A DNA stretch of 64,000 nucleotides. Origin: Kitasatospora sp. GP82. Lineage in GTDB: Bacteria > Actinomycetota > Actinomycetes > Streptomycetales > Streptomycetaceae. A program made the translations under genes and the position numbers. The stretch spans positions 17,611-81,610 of the forward strand of contig NZ_JARZAJ010000030.1 of assembly GCF_029892105.1 (NCBI RefSeq), read 5' to 3'. Each line of letters begins with the position of its first letter. Within the stretch, counting starts at the first letter, position 1. This document shows positions 43,890 to 52,414 of the stretch, in pieces. The notes below the pieces were generated by a model. That model worked only from the letters and a program-made list of their open reading frames with translations, made no database searches and was not told the origin of the DNA.

Positions 43890-44780
43890 TCAGCGAGCGG
43901 CGGCGCGGGCGGCCGGGGAGGTGGCGAGGTAGCCGAGGGCCTGGCTGGAGGAGCCCTCCTGGGTAGGGTGGTATCCAGGGCGGAGGTAGCGCAGCCCGGA
44001 GCGGATCGACTTCACCGGGTCGGGCAGCAGGCCGCGCCTGACGTGCTGCTGCGCCTCGCGCCAGGTGGGCCTGATCCTCCCCTCCAGGGTCGGGTCGGCG
44101 GCCAGCATGAAGCGGACCCCGCGCACCCACAGGTGCACCAGCAGCGGTCCGGAGACCATCATGCCGCGGATCCGGCGCAGGTACCCGGGGTCGAGGTGGA
44201 CCATCAGGTCGTAGGCGACGCTGCGGTGTTCGACCTCCTCGGCGCCGTGCCAGCGCAGCAGGTCGAGCATGGTCGGGTCGGCCTTGGCCCGGTCCAGCCC
44301 TGGGGAGTTGAGTGCCCAGTTGCCGAGGAAGGCGGTGAAGTGCTCGATGGCCGCGACGAAGGCGACCCGCTCGATGATGTTCTCGCGCCGCTGCCGCTCG
44401 GTCAGTCCGGGCTTCTCCCCCAGGATGCGGTGGAACAGCCAGCTGATCTGACGGACGTACGGGCGCGGGTCGAGCCCCTGCCCGAGCAGGTGGTCGAGGA
44501 CCTCCTGGTGCGCCTCGGCGTGGATCGCCTCCTGGCCGATGAACCCCAGTACCTCTTCGCGCAGTTGCTCGTCCCTGATCATCGGAAGCGCTTCCTTGAA
44601 GACCCGGACGAACCACCGCTCCCCTTCGGGCAGCAGCAGGTGCAGCACGTTGATGGTGTGGGTGGCCATCGGCTCGTCGGGGATCCAGTGCAGCGGCAGC
44701 TGCGACCAGTCGAAGCGGACGTCCCTGGGCTCCAGGACCAGGCTGTCGTGAACGGTCGTGGGCGCGGTGGGGCGGGGCAT
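43890..44780 (-). CDS. Predicted metal-dependent hydrolase (PF10118 family, ferritin-like)
   Basis: 296 residues, all-helical. The family's carboxylate/histidine cluster is present: FIGQEAIHAEAHQEVLDHLL (~82-101), RVAFVAAIEHFTAFLGNWAL (~138-157) and LRWHGAEEVEHRSVAYDLM (~175-193), spaced like a di-iron four-helix bundle. PF10118 proteins are called metal-dependent hydrolases, but the ligand pattern suggests an oxygen-activating di-iron enzyme, and the ferredoxin-reductase gene downstream would fit as electron donor. It is the first gene of the block, behind a palindromic operator. Confidence 0.82.
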   Translation of the reverse strand: MPRPTAPTTVHDSLVLEPRDVRFDWSQLPLHWIPDEPMATHTINVLHLLLPEGERWFVRVFKEALPMIRDEQLREEVLGFIGQEAIHAEAHQEVLDHLLGQGLDPRPYVRQISWLFHRILGEKPGLTERQRRENIIERVAFVAAIEHFTAFLGNWALNSPGLDRAKADPTMLDLLRWHGAEEVEHRSVAYDLMVHLDPGYLRRIRGMMVSGPLLVHLWVRGVRFMLAADPTLEGRIRPTWREAQQHVRRGLLPDPVKSIRSGLRYLRPGYHPTQEGSSSQALGYLATSPAARAAAR

Positions 44781-44825
44781 GGGGAGCCTCCTGACCTGCG
44801 AGCGGCGCGGCGATTACCGGCAACC

Positions 44826-44837
44826 TACTCGCGAGTA
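44826..44837. promoter_or_regulatory. Perfect palindrome TACTCGCGAGTA (candidate TetR-type operator)
   Basis: A 12-bp perfect palindrome 46 bp upstream of the metal-dependent hydrolase start, in an otherwise A/T-richer patch. The TACTCGCGAGTA type of dyad is often seen in front of TetR-regulated lipid or xenobiotic genes. No TetR gene is adjacent. Confidence 0.5.
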
Positions 44838-45277
44838 CCGAGGCCCACAAGGGTTTCGGCCATTCTTATCGACATTGAGTCTAATAAGCTTGCGGCTCAG
44901 CCCTCGGGCGCCGGTTGCCCGGCCACGGCCGGCTACTGCCCGGGGGTGAGGGGCTCCTGACGAAGTCGTACGGCCGGGCGCCGGGCGATGATCCGCCGGA
45001 GCATGCCCGCGACGCGGGGTCAGCCGCCCGCACGGACCGCGAGCCGCCCCGGGGGTGGGTCAGGACCGCCCGGGGCCCCTGGATGATGCCGCATCAGCGC
45101 GCCGCCGAACTCCCGCCGCAGGGCTGGAAGATCCATGTGTCGTTTCGTCACGGCCGGCGCGACACTCGCGGGGGGTCGCCCTTCTCGGCCACGCCGGCCG
45201 GACCCTCGGGGACCAGCGGCCGCTCCGGCCGCCCGAGAGCGTGGAGACCGGCTGAGCGAGAGCCCCGGGGGCCCGGG
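44838..45277. other. Spacer with decayed sequence between the EphD block and the IclR gene
   Basis: No intact gene. An A/T-rich patch (about 44855-44890, CATTCTTATCGACATTGAGT) may be promoter-proximal sequence. It includes the possible lanthipeptide-synthetase remnant listed separately. I see nothing else I can support. Confidence 0.4.
45077..45145 (+). pseudogene. Possible remnant of a class III/IV lanthipeptide synthetase (LanKC) N-terminus
   Basis: About 23 codons read GPWMMPHQRAAELPPQGWKI followed by HVS. LanKC/RamC-type enzymes carry a W...LPxQGWKIHVSA segment near the N-terminus. The sequence loses all resemblance immediately after (RHGRRDTRGG). It is too short to be sure. Confidence 0.35.
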
Positions 45278-46057
45278 TCAGACCGCCATCGCGATCATCA
45301 GCGGTGCGGCCCGCTCGGCGAGGAGGTCGGCGGCCGCGCGCAGGCGGTACATGTCGGTGGCCGGCAGCGAGGTGGCCAGACAGCCGACCGTACTGCCGGC
45401 GGTGACCGGGACGGCGGCGCAGACGGTGCCCAGCGCGTACTCCTGGAGGTCCAGCACGGGGACGGTGGCCGGCTGACGCTCCAGACGGTGCATCAGCTGC
45501 TCGGCATCGGTGATGGTCCGTGAGGTGAGCCGGGCGACCGGGTGCCGGGAGAAGTGGTCCCGCCGGCCGTCGTGGTCGAGCTGGCTGAGCAGGCACTTGC
45601 CGAGGGCGCTGGCATGGGCCGAGGCCCGGAAGTCCACCCACTCCTCGACCGGCGGGGCGTAGTCGGCGGAGGCGACGGCCTCCACCGTCAACTCGCCGTC
45701 GTGGTAACGGCTGAAGTAGACGGCCGCGCCCAACTCGTCGCGCAGCTCGGCCAGGGTGCGGTCGAGCCTGGTGCGGAGCAGCTGCCTGCGGTTGTCCTGC
45801 CCCAGCAGGGCGAAGGCGCCACCGAGCACCCAGGCGCCCTCCTGGTTGATCAGGTAGCCCTCCAGCTCCAGCACCTCGGCGAGTTCCTGCACCGCCGCGA
45901 AGGGCAGCGAAAGTTCGCGGGCGACGACGGTGGACGTGACGCCGCTGCTGTGGCGGTCCACCGTCTCCAGCAACCGCAGGGCTCGCTGAAGCTGACCGAA
46001 CGGACTCGGGCCACCCTGATCGAGCGTGGTCCGATCGCCCCGGCTCCATGCCGACAT
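45278..46057 (-). CDS. allR: IclR-family regulator, probable AllR repressor of allantoin genes
   Basis: 259 residues from ATG 46057 (AAGGGGG upstream); ATG codons 7 and 10 codons earlier are possible. The IclR winged helix spans about 18-80 (LQRALRLLETVDRHSSGVTS, TVVARELSLPFAAVQELAEV). The effector domain spans about 95-255 with HASALGKCLLSQLD, LQEYALGTVCAAVPVTAG and TVGCLATSLPATDMYRL. AllR is the known IclR-type repressor of allantoin catabolism and this gene lies beside allB-alc, so the assignment is strong by context. Its likely operator is the TTCAACAAA box described at 50787, 54379 and 55284. Confidence 0.8.
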   Translation of the reverse strand: MSAWSRGDRTTLDQGGPSPFGQLQRALRLLETVDRHSSGVTSTVVARELSLPFAAVQELAEVLELEGYLINQEGAWVLGGAFALLGQDNRRQLLRTRLDRTLAELRDELGAAVYFSRYHDGELTVEAVASADYAPPVEEWVDFRASAHASALGKCLLSQLDHDGRRDHFSRHPVARLTSRTITDAEQLMHRLERQPATVPVLDLQEYALGTVCAAVPVTAGSTVGCLATSLPATDMYRLRAAADLLAERAAPLMIAMAV

Positions 46058-46150
46058 GAGGGCCCCCTTCGCGAGCATCCCACCCATCCGCGCGGACCTG
46101 CCGCGATACCCCCCAGCCTATCCACGCCCGAACCACCGCACCCCACGCTA

Positions 46151-46199
46151 GGGCGATATTCGCCCCCACACTGTCAGGCCCACTTGACTGGCATATGCC
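46151..46199. promoter_or_regulatory. Two palindromes upstream of allR
   Basis: GGGCGATATTCGCCC (46151-46165, perfect around TAT) and GGCATATGCC (46190-46199, perfect), about 95-140 bp upstream of the allR start. They differ from the TTCAACAAA box, so if they are operators they would bind another regulator. Confidence 0.4.
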
Positions 46200-46299
46200 G
46201 CACATTGCACCCGAGACCGATCGGGCAACTGCCCCAGGGGCGACGGGCAACCCCGCACTGTCGTAGAGGTTTTCAGCGGACGCCAGCCCGCCCCTGAAT

Positions 46300-46412
46300 A
46301 GTGCAACTGACTGACGGTGAACCAAGGATCCCGTCGCCGTGGGTTACCCGCGCAGTTCCTCGCGCCCCTGTTTGGCTTGGCAGATCATGCGAATTTGGCA
46401 GATCATGCGAAT
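46300..46412. repeat. Intergenic repeat fragment and an 18-bp tandem duplication
   Basis: GCGCAGTTCCTCGCGCCCCTG (about 46350-46370) is the reverse of the GGGGCGCGGGG-type repeat seen at 43729. Directly after it, TTGGCAGATCATGCGAAT occurs twice in tandem (46377-46394 and 46395-46412), exact, ending at the catalase terminator. Confidence 0.7.
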
Positions 46413-46459
46413 GCCGACGGGCCCCTCCCCCACTGCCCTGGGGGGAGGGGCCCGTCGGC
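46413..46459 (-). terminator. Terminator of the allB-alc-catalase operon
   Basis: GCCGACGGGCCCCTCCCCC (46413-46431) and its exact complement (46441-46459) form a 19-bp stem with a 9-base loop, about 60 bp past the catalase stop. Confidence 0.9.
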
Positions 46460-46517
46460 GGTCACCCGAGTGCGGGCTCGGGGGACCGTTGAGGGTTGGT
46501 CGGGTGGTGCCGTGGTG

Positions 46518-47978
46518 TCAGTTCTCGTCGCCTGCACGGAGCTTGGCGACGGCGGCCTCCAGGCGGGCGCCGTACTCCTCGTCGGCCGCGTGGAAGTGGG
46601 CGAGGTTCTTCTCGATGACGTCGTCTCGCGAGACCTGCGCGAGGAAGCCGGCCAGGTTGTCGATCAGCCGCTCCTTCTCTCCGTCGGACATCAGGCGGTA
46701 GAGCTCACCGGCCTGGAAGAAGTCGTCGTCCTTGGTGTGGGCCGGGGTGGTGTAGGTGCCGGTGTAGCCGGAGAGGGCGACCGGGGCGGCCAGGGCGCCG
46801 TCCGTCTGGCGCGGGCCGTCGTACGAGTTGGGCTCGTAGTTCTTGCCGCGGCCGGACTTGTTGACGGCCGAGAACCCGTCACGGCCGTAGTTGTTCGCCT
46901 CGGTGGCCCTGGGGGCGTTCACGGCGAGCAGGGTGTGGTTGACGCCGAGGCGGTAGCGCTGGGCGTCCGCGTAGGCGAAGAGGCGGCCCTGGAGCATCTT
47001 GTCCGGGGACGGGCCGATGCCGGGAACGAAGTTGTTCGGCGAGAAGGCGGCCTGCTCGACCTCTGCGAAGACGTTCTCCGGGTTCTTGTTGAGAACCAGG
47101 CGGCCGACCTTCTGCAGCGGGTAGTCGGCGTGCGGCCACACCTTGGTGAGGTCGAACGGGTTGAAGCGGTACTCGGCCGCCTCGGCCACCGGCATCAGCT
47201 GGACGTACAGGGTCCAGGACGGGAACACGCCCCGCTCGATGGCCTGGTGCAGGTCGCGCTGGTGGCTGTCGGCGTCGCCGCCGACGACCTCGGCGGCCTG
47301 GGCGCCGTCCAGGCTGCGGACACCCTGGTTGGTCTTGAAGTGGTACTTCACCCAGTACGCGTCGCCCTGCTCGTTGACCCACTGGTAGGTGTGCGAGCCG
47401 TAGCCGTTCATGTGCCGGTAGGAGGCCGGGATGCCGCGGTCGCCGAAGAGCCAGGTGATCTGGTGGGTCGCCTCGGGGGCGTGCGCCCAGAAGTCCCAGA
47501 CGTTGTCGGCCTCGGTGATGCCGGTGAAGGGGTCGCGCTTCTGCGAGTGGATGAAGTCGGGGAACTTCAGCGGGTCCTTGATGAAGAACACCGGGGTGTT
47601 GTTGCCGACCAGGTCGTAGTTGCCCTGCTCGGTGTAGAACTTCAGCGCGAAGCCGCGCGGGTCACGGACCGCGTCGTTGGCGCCGAGGTTGCCGGCCACG
47701 GTCGAGAACCGCAGGAAGACCTCGGTGCGCTTGCCGACCTCGGAGAGGAAGGCGGCCTTGGTGAACTGCGAGACCTCGTCGGTCACCTCGAAGTAGCCGT
47801 ACGCGCCCGAGCCACGGGCGTGCACCACGCGCTCCGGGATGCGCTCGCGGTTGAAGCGGGCCAGCTTCTCCAGCAGCTGCTGGTCCTGGATCAGCAGCGG
47901 GCCGTACTCACCGGCCGAGGCGGAGTTCTGGTTGTCGGCGATCGGGGCGCCGGACTCGGTGGTCAAGATCTTCGACAT
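46518..47978 (-). CDS. katA: Catalase (monofunctional haem, small-subunit clade)
   Basis: 486 residues. The distal His is in ERVVHARGSGAYGYFEVTDE (~52), the distal Asn in FWAHAPEATHQ/PVFFIKDPLKFPDFIH, the haem ligand Tyr in GRLFAYADAQRYRLG (~335), and RFSTVAGNLGANDAVRDPRG is family-typical. It breaks H2O2 to water and O2. It is the third gene after allB and alc on the same strand, 41 bp after alc. The context suggests it removes the H2O2 released by uricase, which is encoded 8 kb away under what appears to be the same regulator. Confidence 0.95.
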   Translation of the reverse strand: MSKILTTESGAPIADNQNSASAGEYGPLLIQDQQLLEKLARFNRERIPERVVHARGSGAYGYFEVTDEVSQFTKAAFLSEVGKRTEVFLRFSTVAGNLGANDAVRDPRGFALKFYTEQGNYDLVGNNTPVFFIKDPLKFPDFIHSQKRDPFTGITEADNVWDFWAHAPEATHQITWLFGDRGIPASYRHMNGYGSHTYQWVNEQGDAYWVKYHFKTNQGVRSLDGAQAAEVVGGDADSHQRDLHQAIERGVFPSWTLYVQLMPVAEAAEYRFNPFDLTKVWPHADYPLQKVGRLVLNKNPENVFAEVEQAAFSPNNFVPGIGPSPDKMLQGRLFAYADAQRYRLGVNHTLLAVNAPRATEANNYGRDGFSAVNKSGRGKNYEPNSYDGPRQTDGALAAPVALSGYTGTYTTPAHTKDDDFFQAGELYRLMSDGEKERLIDNLAGFLAQVSRDDVIEKNLAHFHAADEEYGARLEAAVAKLRAGDEN

Positions 47979-48019
47979 GAGGGTCCTTCAAGTAGCGGCG
48001 GTGCGGAGGTGTTTCGGGA

Positions 48020-49282
48020 TCAGACGCCGAGCAGGCGCCAGATGGCCGAGCGGCGGCGGGAGGACTGCTCGCCGTCGGGGCCGTCGGTCGGCTGCAGAGC
48101 AGCGACGGCGGCGGTGGTCGCGGCGGCGTCCGCGAGCGGGCGGGCGGCGGTCAGCGCGGCGGCCTCGGCCTGGTCGAGTCCGGCCTCGGTGAGGGCGGCC
48201 TCGGCCTCGGCGGCGGGCAGTGCGTTGAACCAGCGCAGCGCGAGGGTCGCGCGGCCGGCCTCGGTGAGCCTGCCGGTCAGCCGCAGGCGGGCGAGGCCGC
48301 CGTCGGGGTAGACGTTGATCCGGACGTGGGTGACGGGACGGTCCGCGGTGAGCCGGAAGCGGTGGCGGGTGTCGGGCTGGAGGCGGGTCCGGGGCAGGAT
48401 CTCGAACCAGCCGTGGCCGTCGGCAGGGTTGCCACCCTGCGAGGCGTCGTAGCCGACCAGGTCGGCCCAGCCGGGGGCGTTGGCGACGAAGTGGGTGGTG
48501 TCCACCTCGGCGGCCAGGACCTCGCCGCCCCCGGCCAGGGCGATCTGTACCCAGTCGTTGGCCTTGTCGCGCCGACGCCGGGTCTCCCAGCCCTCGCCCA
48601 TGACGGAGGCTCGGCCGGGAGCGTTCAGGTTGTGCGGGGAGGAGAAGTAGCGGTCCGAGGCGGCTTCGGCGACGCCGCCGTACTCCTGGGCGGCGAGGTC
48701 GAAGGTGAGACCGTCCAGGTCACGCGGGTCCGGGCGGACCTCGCCGTGCACCCGCAGCCGGGCCACACCGCCGTCCGGCCAGATGTTCAGGCGGACGTGG
48801 GTGAAGCGCTGCTCATTGGTGACCTCGAACTCGTGGGCGGTGTCGCCCCGGAGCGGAGTACGGGGTACCAGGTCCACCCACTCGGCGGCCTGGACCGCCT
48901 CGGGTGAGGGGTGGCCCGGGACGGAGGCGCCCTGGACCGAGCCGGACTCGGGGTAGTTTCCGGTGAAGTGGGCGGTGTCCACCACCACGCCACGGATCAC
49001 GCCGGCCGCGCCGAGCCGGACGACCGCCCAGTCGTGGTCCTCGTCGGTGGGGTGCGGCTGCTCGGCCGAGACACCGCGGCGACGGCGGCTCTCCCAGCCG
49101 TCCATGATCTGGCCCTTGTGGCCGAAGGTGTGCGGGCGGAACTCGGCCGGCCTGGCGACCAGGAGGTTCTCCGCATCGGCGAAGGTGTCCTCGTTGGTGC
49201 CGACGACACCCGCGCCCAGCAGGCGGGAGGCCAGGTTGACCAGCTCGGTGAACGGAGCGCTGGGGGTGTTCACGGTACTCAA
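48020..49282 (-). CDS. alc: Allantoicase
   Basis: 420 residues, two tandem allantoicase repeats: first about 15-185 (LGAGVVGTNEDTFADAENLL, GQIMDGWESRRRR, VVVDTAHFTGNYPES, RLNIWPDGGVARLRVHG), second about 195-345 (FSSPHNLNAPGRASVMGEGW, ETRRRR, VDTTHFVANAPGW, RINVYPDGGLARLRLTG). It splits allantoate to ureidoglycolate and urea. The last 75 residues (ALRWFNALPAAEAEAALTEA...) resemble the start of an OHCU-decarboxylase domain and look like an appended tail. It begins 10 bp after allB and is co-transcribed with it. Confidence 0.95.
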   Translation of the reverse strand: MSTVNTPSAPFTELVNLASRLLGAGVVGTNEDTFADAENLLVARPAEFRPHTFGHKGQIMDGWESRRRRGVSAEQPHPTDEDHDWAVVRLGAAGVIRGVVVDTAHFTGNYPESGSVQGASVPGHPSPEAVQAAEWVDLVPRTPLRGDTAHEFEVTNEQRFTHVRLNIWPDGGVARLRVHGEVRPDPRDLDGLTFDLAAQEYGGVAEAASDRYFSSPHNLNAPGRASVMGEGWETRRRRDKANDWVQIALAGGGEVLAAEVDTTHFVANAPGWADLVGYDASQGGNPADGHGWFEILPRTRLQPDTRHRFRLTADRPVTHVRINVYPDGGLARLRLTGRLTEAGRATLALRWFNALPAAEAEAALTEAGLDQAEAAALTAARPLADAAATTAAVAALQPTDGPDGEQSSRRRSAIWRLLGV

Positions 49283-49292
49283 CTCAAGGCTC

Positions 49293-50657
49293 CTAATGAC
49301 GAGTGATCTGGCGGCCGAACGGCTCGGCGTCCACGTTCACGACCCGGCCGCGCAGCCAGGTCGTGCGGACCACACCGGTGAGCGTCCGGCCGGCGTACGG
49401 GGTCACGGGGTTGCGGTGGTGCAGCGCCTGCGCGCGCACCGCGAACTCCGCGTCAGGATCGAAGGCGACCAGGTCGGCATCGTGGCCGACGGCGATGGCG
49501 CCCTTGGTACCGGTCAGGCCGACCAGCGAGGCGGGCCCGCCGGACATCCAGCGGACCACGTCCTCGAGGCTGTGGCCGCGCTTGCGGGCCTCGGTCCAGA
49601 TGGCCGGCAGACCGAGCTGGAGGGAGGCGATACCGCCCCACGCGGCCGCGAAGTCGCCGCTGCCGCCGTAGCGCTGAAGTTCCTTCAGATCCGGAGTGGA
49701 CGGCGAGTGGTCGGACACGACCGCGATGAACTCGCCGTTCGCCAGGGCCGCCCAGAGCTCGTCGCGGTTGGACTCGTCGCGGATCGGCGGGCAGCACTTG
49801 AAGGCGGTGTCGCCGTCCGGCACCTCCTCGGCCGCGAGGGTGAGGTAGTGCGGGCAGGTCTCGGCGGTCACCCGGACGCCGTCCTCGCGGGCCCGGCGCA
49901 GCAGCGGCAGCACGGCGGCGGCGGAGACGTGCAGGATGTGGACGCGGGCGCCGGTGCGGCGGGCGGTGTCCAGCAGCCGGGCCACGGCGGCCGTTTCGGC
50001 GTCGGCGGGCCGGGAGGCCAGGAAGTCGCGGTAGTGCACTCCGGGCTGCTGCGGGGCGGCGTCAAGGACGGCGGGGTCCTCGGCGTGGATGATGGCCAGC
50101 GCGCCGATCCGGGCCTGCTCCGCGAGGGCGATCTCCAGGTCGGCCTGCTCGACGTGCGGGAACTCGTCCACGCCGGAGGGGGCCAGGAAGCTCTTGAAGC
50201 CGAAGACCCCGGCTTCGTGCAGCGGCTCCAGGTCGGCCGCGTTGCCGGGTATCGCACCGCCCCAGAAGCCCAGGTCGATCCAGGACTGCCCCTCGGCGGT
50301 CTTCCGCTTGGCTGCCAGGCCGTCCACCGTGGTGGTGGGCGGGACGGAGTTCAGCGGCATGTCGATGATGGTGGTGACACCGCCGGCCGCGGCGGCCTTG
50401 GTGGCGGTGGCGAAGCCCTCCCACTCGGTGCGGCCCGGCTCGTTCACATGGACGTGGGTGTCCACCAGGCCGGGCAGCAGCACGGTGTCGCCGAGGTCGG
50501 TCAGGTCCAGGCCGTCGGTCGGCAGGGAGCCGTGGGCGGCGATCCGCTCGATTCGGCCGTCTCTGATCAGCACATCAGCGGGATGCTCGCCGTCCGGCAG
50601 TACGACACGGCGGGAGCGGATCACCACGGTGGTGGGTGGCGTCTCGCTGAGGGGCAT
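49293..50657 (-). CDS. allB: Allantoinase
   Basis: 454 residues from ATG 50657 (GGAGG 5-6 bases upstream), a cyclic amidohydrolase that opens allantoin to allantoate. Metal-site motifs: the HxH in PGLVDTHVHVNEPGRTEWEG (~58), the bridging Lys in GVFGFKSFLAPSG (~145), His in ARVHILHVSAA (~235) and the catalytic Asp in FIAVVSDHSPST (~308). It is the first gene of the allB-alc-katA operon; its promoter carries the proposed AllR box over the -35. Confidence 0.96.
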   Translation of the reverse strand: MPLSETPPTTVVIRSRRVVLPDGEHPADVLIRDGRIERIAAHGSLPTDGLDLTDLGDTVLLPGLVDTHVHVNEPGRTEWEGFATATKAAAAGGVTTIIDMPLNSVPPTTTVDGLAAKRKTAEGQSWIDLGFWGGAIPGNAADLEPLHEAGVFGFKSFLAPSGVDEFPHVEQADLEIALAEQARIGALAIIHAEDPAVLDAAPQQPGVHYRDFLASRPADAETAAVARLLDTARRTGARVHILHVSAAAVLPLLRRAREDGVRVTAETCPHYLTLAAEEVPDGDTAFKCCPPIRDESNRDELWAALANGEFIAVVSDHSPSTPDLKELQRYGGSGDFAAAWGGIASLQLGLPAIWTEARKRGHSLEDVVRWMSGGPASLVGLTGTKGAIAVGHDADLVAFDPDAEFAVRAQALHHRNPVTPYAGRTLTGVVRTTWLRGRVVNVDAEPFGRQITRH

Positions 50658-50786
50658 CTGGACCTCCGGGCAAGGCCGAATCTTCGGGACCAATGGGTGG
50701 AATCTGGGGGTCGCTGAGAGCGGACAGGCAGTGCCGAGGCGGCAGTTGACGGTCTGATCATCAGACTTGCTGCTGCGATGGCTCGG

Positions 50787-50818
50787 AGCCTAGGCCCGCC
50801 TTCAACAAAACGTCAATG
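50787..50818 (-). promoter_or_regulatory. allB promoter with AllR-like box over the -35
   Basis: On the minus strand the -35 TTGACG (50816-50811) and the -10 TAGGCT (50792-50787) are 18 bp apart. The box reads TTCAACAAAACGTCAA on the plus strand (50801-50816) and covers the -35. The same TTCAACAAA core occurs at 54379 and 55284. Confidence 0.65.
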
Positions 50819-50843
50819 TAGGAAGCTACGAGGCGCGTGGTGG

Positions 50844-51986
50844 TCAGCCGGCCAGCAGTTCGGCGGCCAGCCGCTCCCCCGCCGCCTCGGCCAGCTCGGC
50901 GGCCCTGGTCATACTGTCGCCGGGCAGCTCGGCCAGGTCGGTGAGGGCGATCGCGGAGACGAAACCGGCCGTGCGCCACTCCTCCTCCGACAGTTCCACT
51001 CGCCCTGCCACAGCGGCCACCCGAACCCCCGCCCGAGTGGCCGCCGCGGCAACGCCGGCGGGGGCCTTGCCATGGAGCGTCTGCGCATCCAGACAGCCCT
51101 CGCCCGTCACGACGAGGCGCGCCCCACGCACAGCCTCGTCGAAACCCAGCAGTTCGAGGAGAAGCTCGATGCCGGGTCGCATGGTGGCGCCGAGCAGGGC
51201 CAGGGCGGCGAAGCCGACCCCGCCTGCCGCCCCGGCGCCGGGGGCGTCACGGAAGTCCTCACCGGTGGCTTCTCGGACCACGTCCGCCCACCGGCTGAGC
51301 CCCTCCTCCAGGACCACCAGGTCCTCGTCCTCCGCGCCCTTCTGCGGACCGTAGACGGCGGTCGCGCCGCGCGGGCCGAGCAGGGGGTTGTCCACGTCGC
51401 AGGCGACGACGATCTCGACACCGTCCAGCGAGTCGGCGAGCGGGCCGAGGTCGAGGGCCGCGAGCCTGCGCAGGGCCGCGCCGCCGGGGGCGAGCTCGGC
51501 TCCGTCACGGTCGCGCAGGGCCGCGCCGAGCGCCTGGACCATTCCGGCGCCGCCGTCGGTGCAGGCACTGCCGCCGAGGCCGAGCACGATCCGCTTGGCG
51601 CCCAGCGCCACCGCCCGGCCGATCAGCTGGCCGACGCCGAAGGAGCCGGCCGCGAGCGGCGCGGTACGGCCGCCGGGCAGTCGGGCCAGGCCGGAGGCCT
51701 GGGCCAGCTCGATGACGGCGATGTCGTCCCTGACCGCGATCGCGGCGTCCACCGGCAGGCCGGTGGGACCCGCGACCTTGGCGGCCACCCGGGTGAATCC
51801 GGCGGCCAGCGCGGCGGCCAGGGTGCCCTCGCCGCCGTCCGCGACGGGCAGTTCGCGAACCTCGACACCGGGGGCGGTACGGCGGATACCGGCCGCGATC
51901 CTGGCGGCGACCTCGGCGCCCTCCAGGGTGCCCTTGAACTTGTCGGGAGCAACGACCACATGGCCCTGAGTGGGGGTGGCGGGCAT
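50844..51986 (-). CDS. glxK: Glycerate 2-kinase (GarK/GlxK family)
   Basis: 380 residues from ATG 51986. Family marks: VVVAPDKFKGTLEGAEVAAR, GVEVRELPVADGGEGTL, GLGGSACTDGGAGMVQALGA (~135), VACDVDNPLLGPRGATAVYG PQKG region (~190), and ARLVVTGEGCLDAQTLHGKA (~280). It phosphorylates D-glycerate to 2-phosphoglycerate, the entry of allantoin-derived glyoxylate carbon into glycolysis after tartronate semialdehyde reductase. It is separated from the reductase gene by 480 bp rich in hairpins and so may have its own promoter. Confidence 0.93.
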   Translation of the reverse strand: MPATPTQGHVVVAPDKFKGTLEGAEVAARIAAGIRRTAPGVEVRELPVADGGEGTLAAALAAGFTRVAAKVAGPTGLPVDAAIAVRDDIAVIELAQASGLARLPGGRTAPLAAGSFGVGQLIGRAVALGAKRIVLGLGGSACTDGGAGMVQALGAALRDRDGAELAPGGAALRRLAALDLGPLADSLDGVEIVVACDVDNPLLGPRGATAVYGPQKGAEDEDLVVLEEGLSRWADVVREATGEDFRDAPGAGAAGGVGFAALALLGATMRPGIELLLELLGFDEAVRGARLVVTGEGCLDAQTLHGKAPAGVAAAATRAGVRVAAVAGRVELSEEEWRTAGFVSAIALTDLAELPGDSMTRAAELAEAAGERLAAELLAG

Positions 51987-52019
51987 GGTGTGGGCCTCTC
52001 TTCCGATCACTGAACCGAA

Positions 52020-52414
52020 CTTGCACTATCCAGGGGCTCGGGGCCACCGAGCGGTTGCCGAGCCCCTGACGGTTGCCCGATCGCCCTGGGTGAAGCCCCC
52101 TCCCCGCCGTTCCTCTCGTCCCGCTTCCGACGTACGAGAGGCTCCCCTCGGCGAGGGAGGGGGCCGGGCGGGGCGCGCCGGCACGACCGAAGTGCCCCCG
52201 GGAGGGTCGCGCGCCGCCGGCTTGGAGCGACCGGCAGAGGGCGGACGGGCCACAGCCCGTCTGCCGGTCGGATCTGGCCTCCTGGTGACGCGGGCACGAC
52301 CGGACAGGTACACGCCACCAGGAGGAGTCTGTGGGTACTGCGCTGTGCTGATCCCGTGCCGGGGCGCGATTGTCAGGGCGCACCCCGGCACGAAGTACCT
52401 GTCCGGCGGGCTTG
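52020..52414. other. Hairpin-dense non-coding region
   Basis: No gene. Inverted repeats seen: AGGGGCTCGG/CCGAGCCCCT (about 52032 and 52057); CCTCTCGT/ACGAGAGG (about 52115 and 52134) nested in a GC-rich stem; CGACCGGCAGA (52228-52238)/TCTGCCGGTCG (52260-52270); CGGACAGGTAC (52301-52311)/GTACCTGTCCG (52395-52405), enclosing GTGCCGGGG (52356-52364)/CCCCGGCAC (52383-52391). It could be a structured leader of glxK, a stack of degenerate repeats, or both. Confidence 0.6.

Noticed and set aside
44915..45523. A 202-residue plus-strand gene before allR
   Set aside because: Its 3' half is antisense to the IclR gene, and only a 23-codon stretch resembles any protein.
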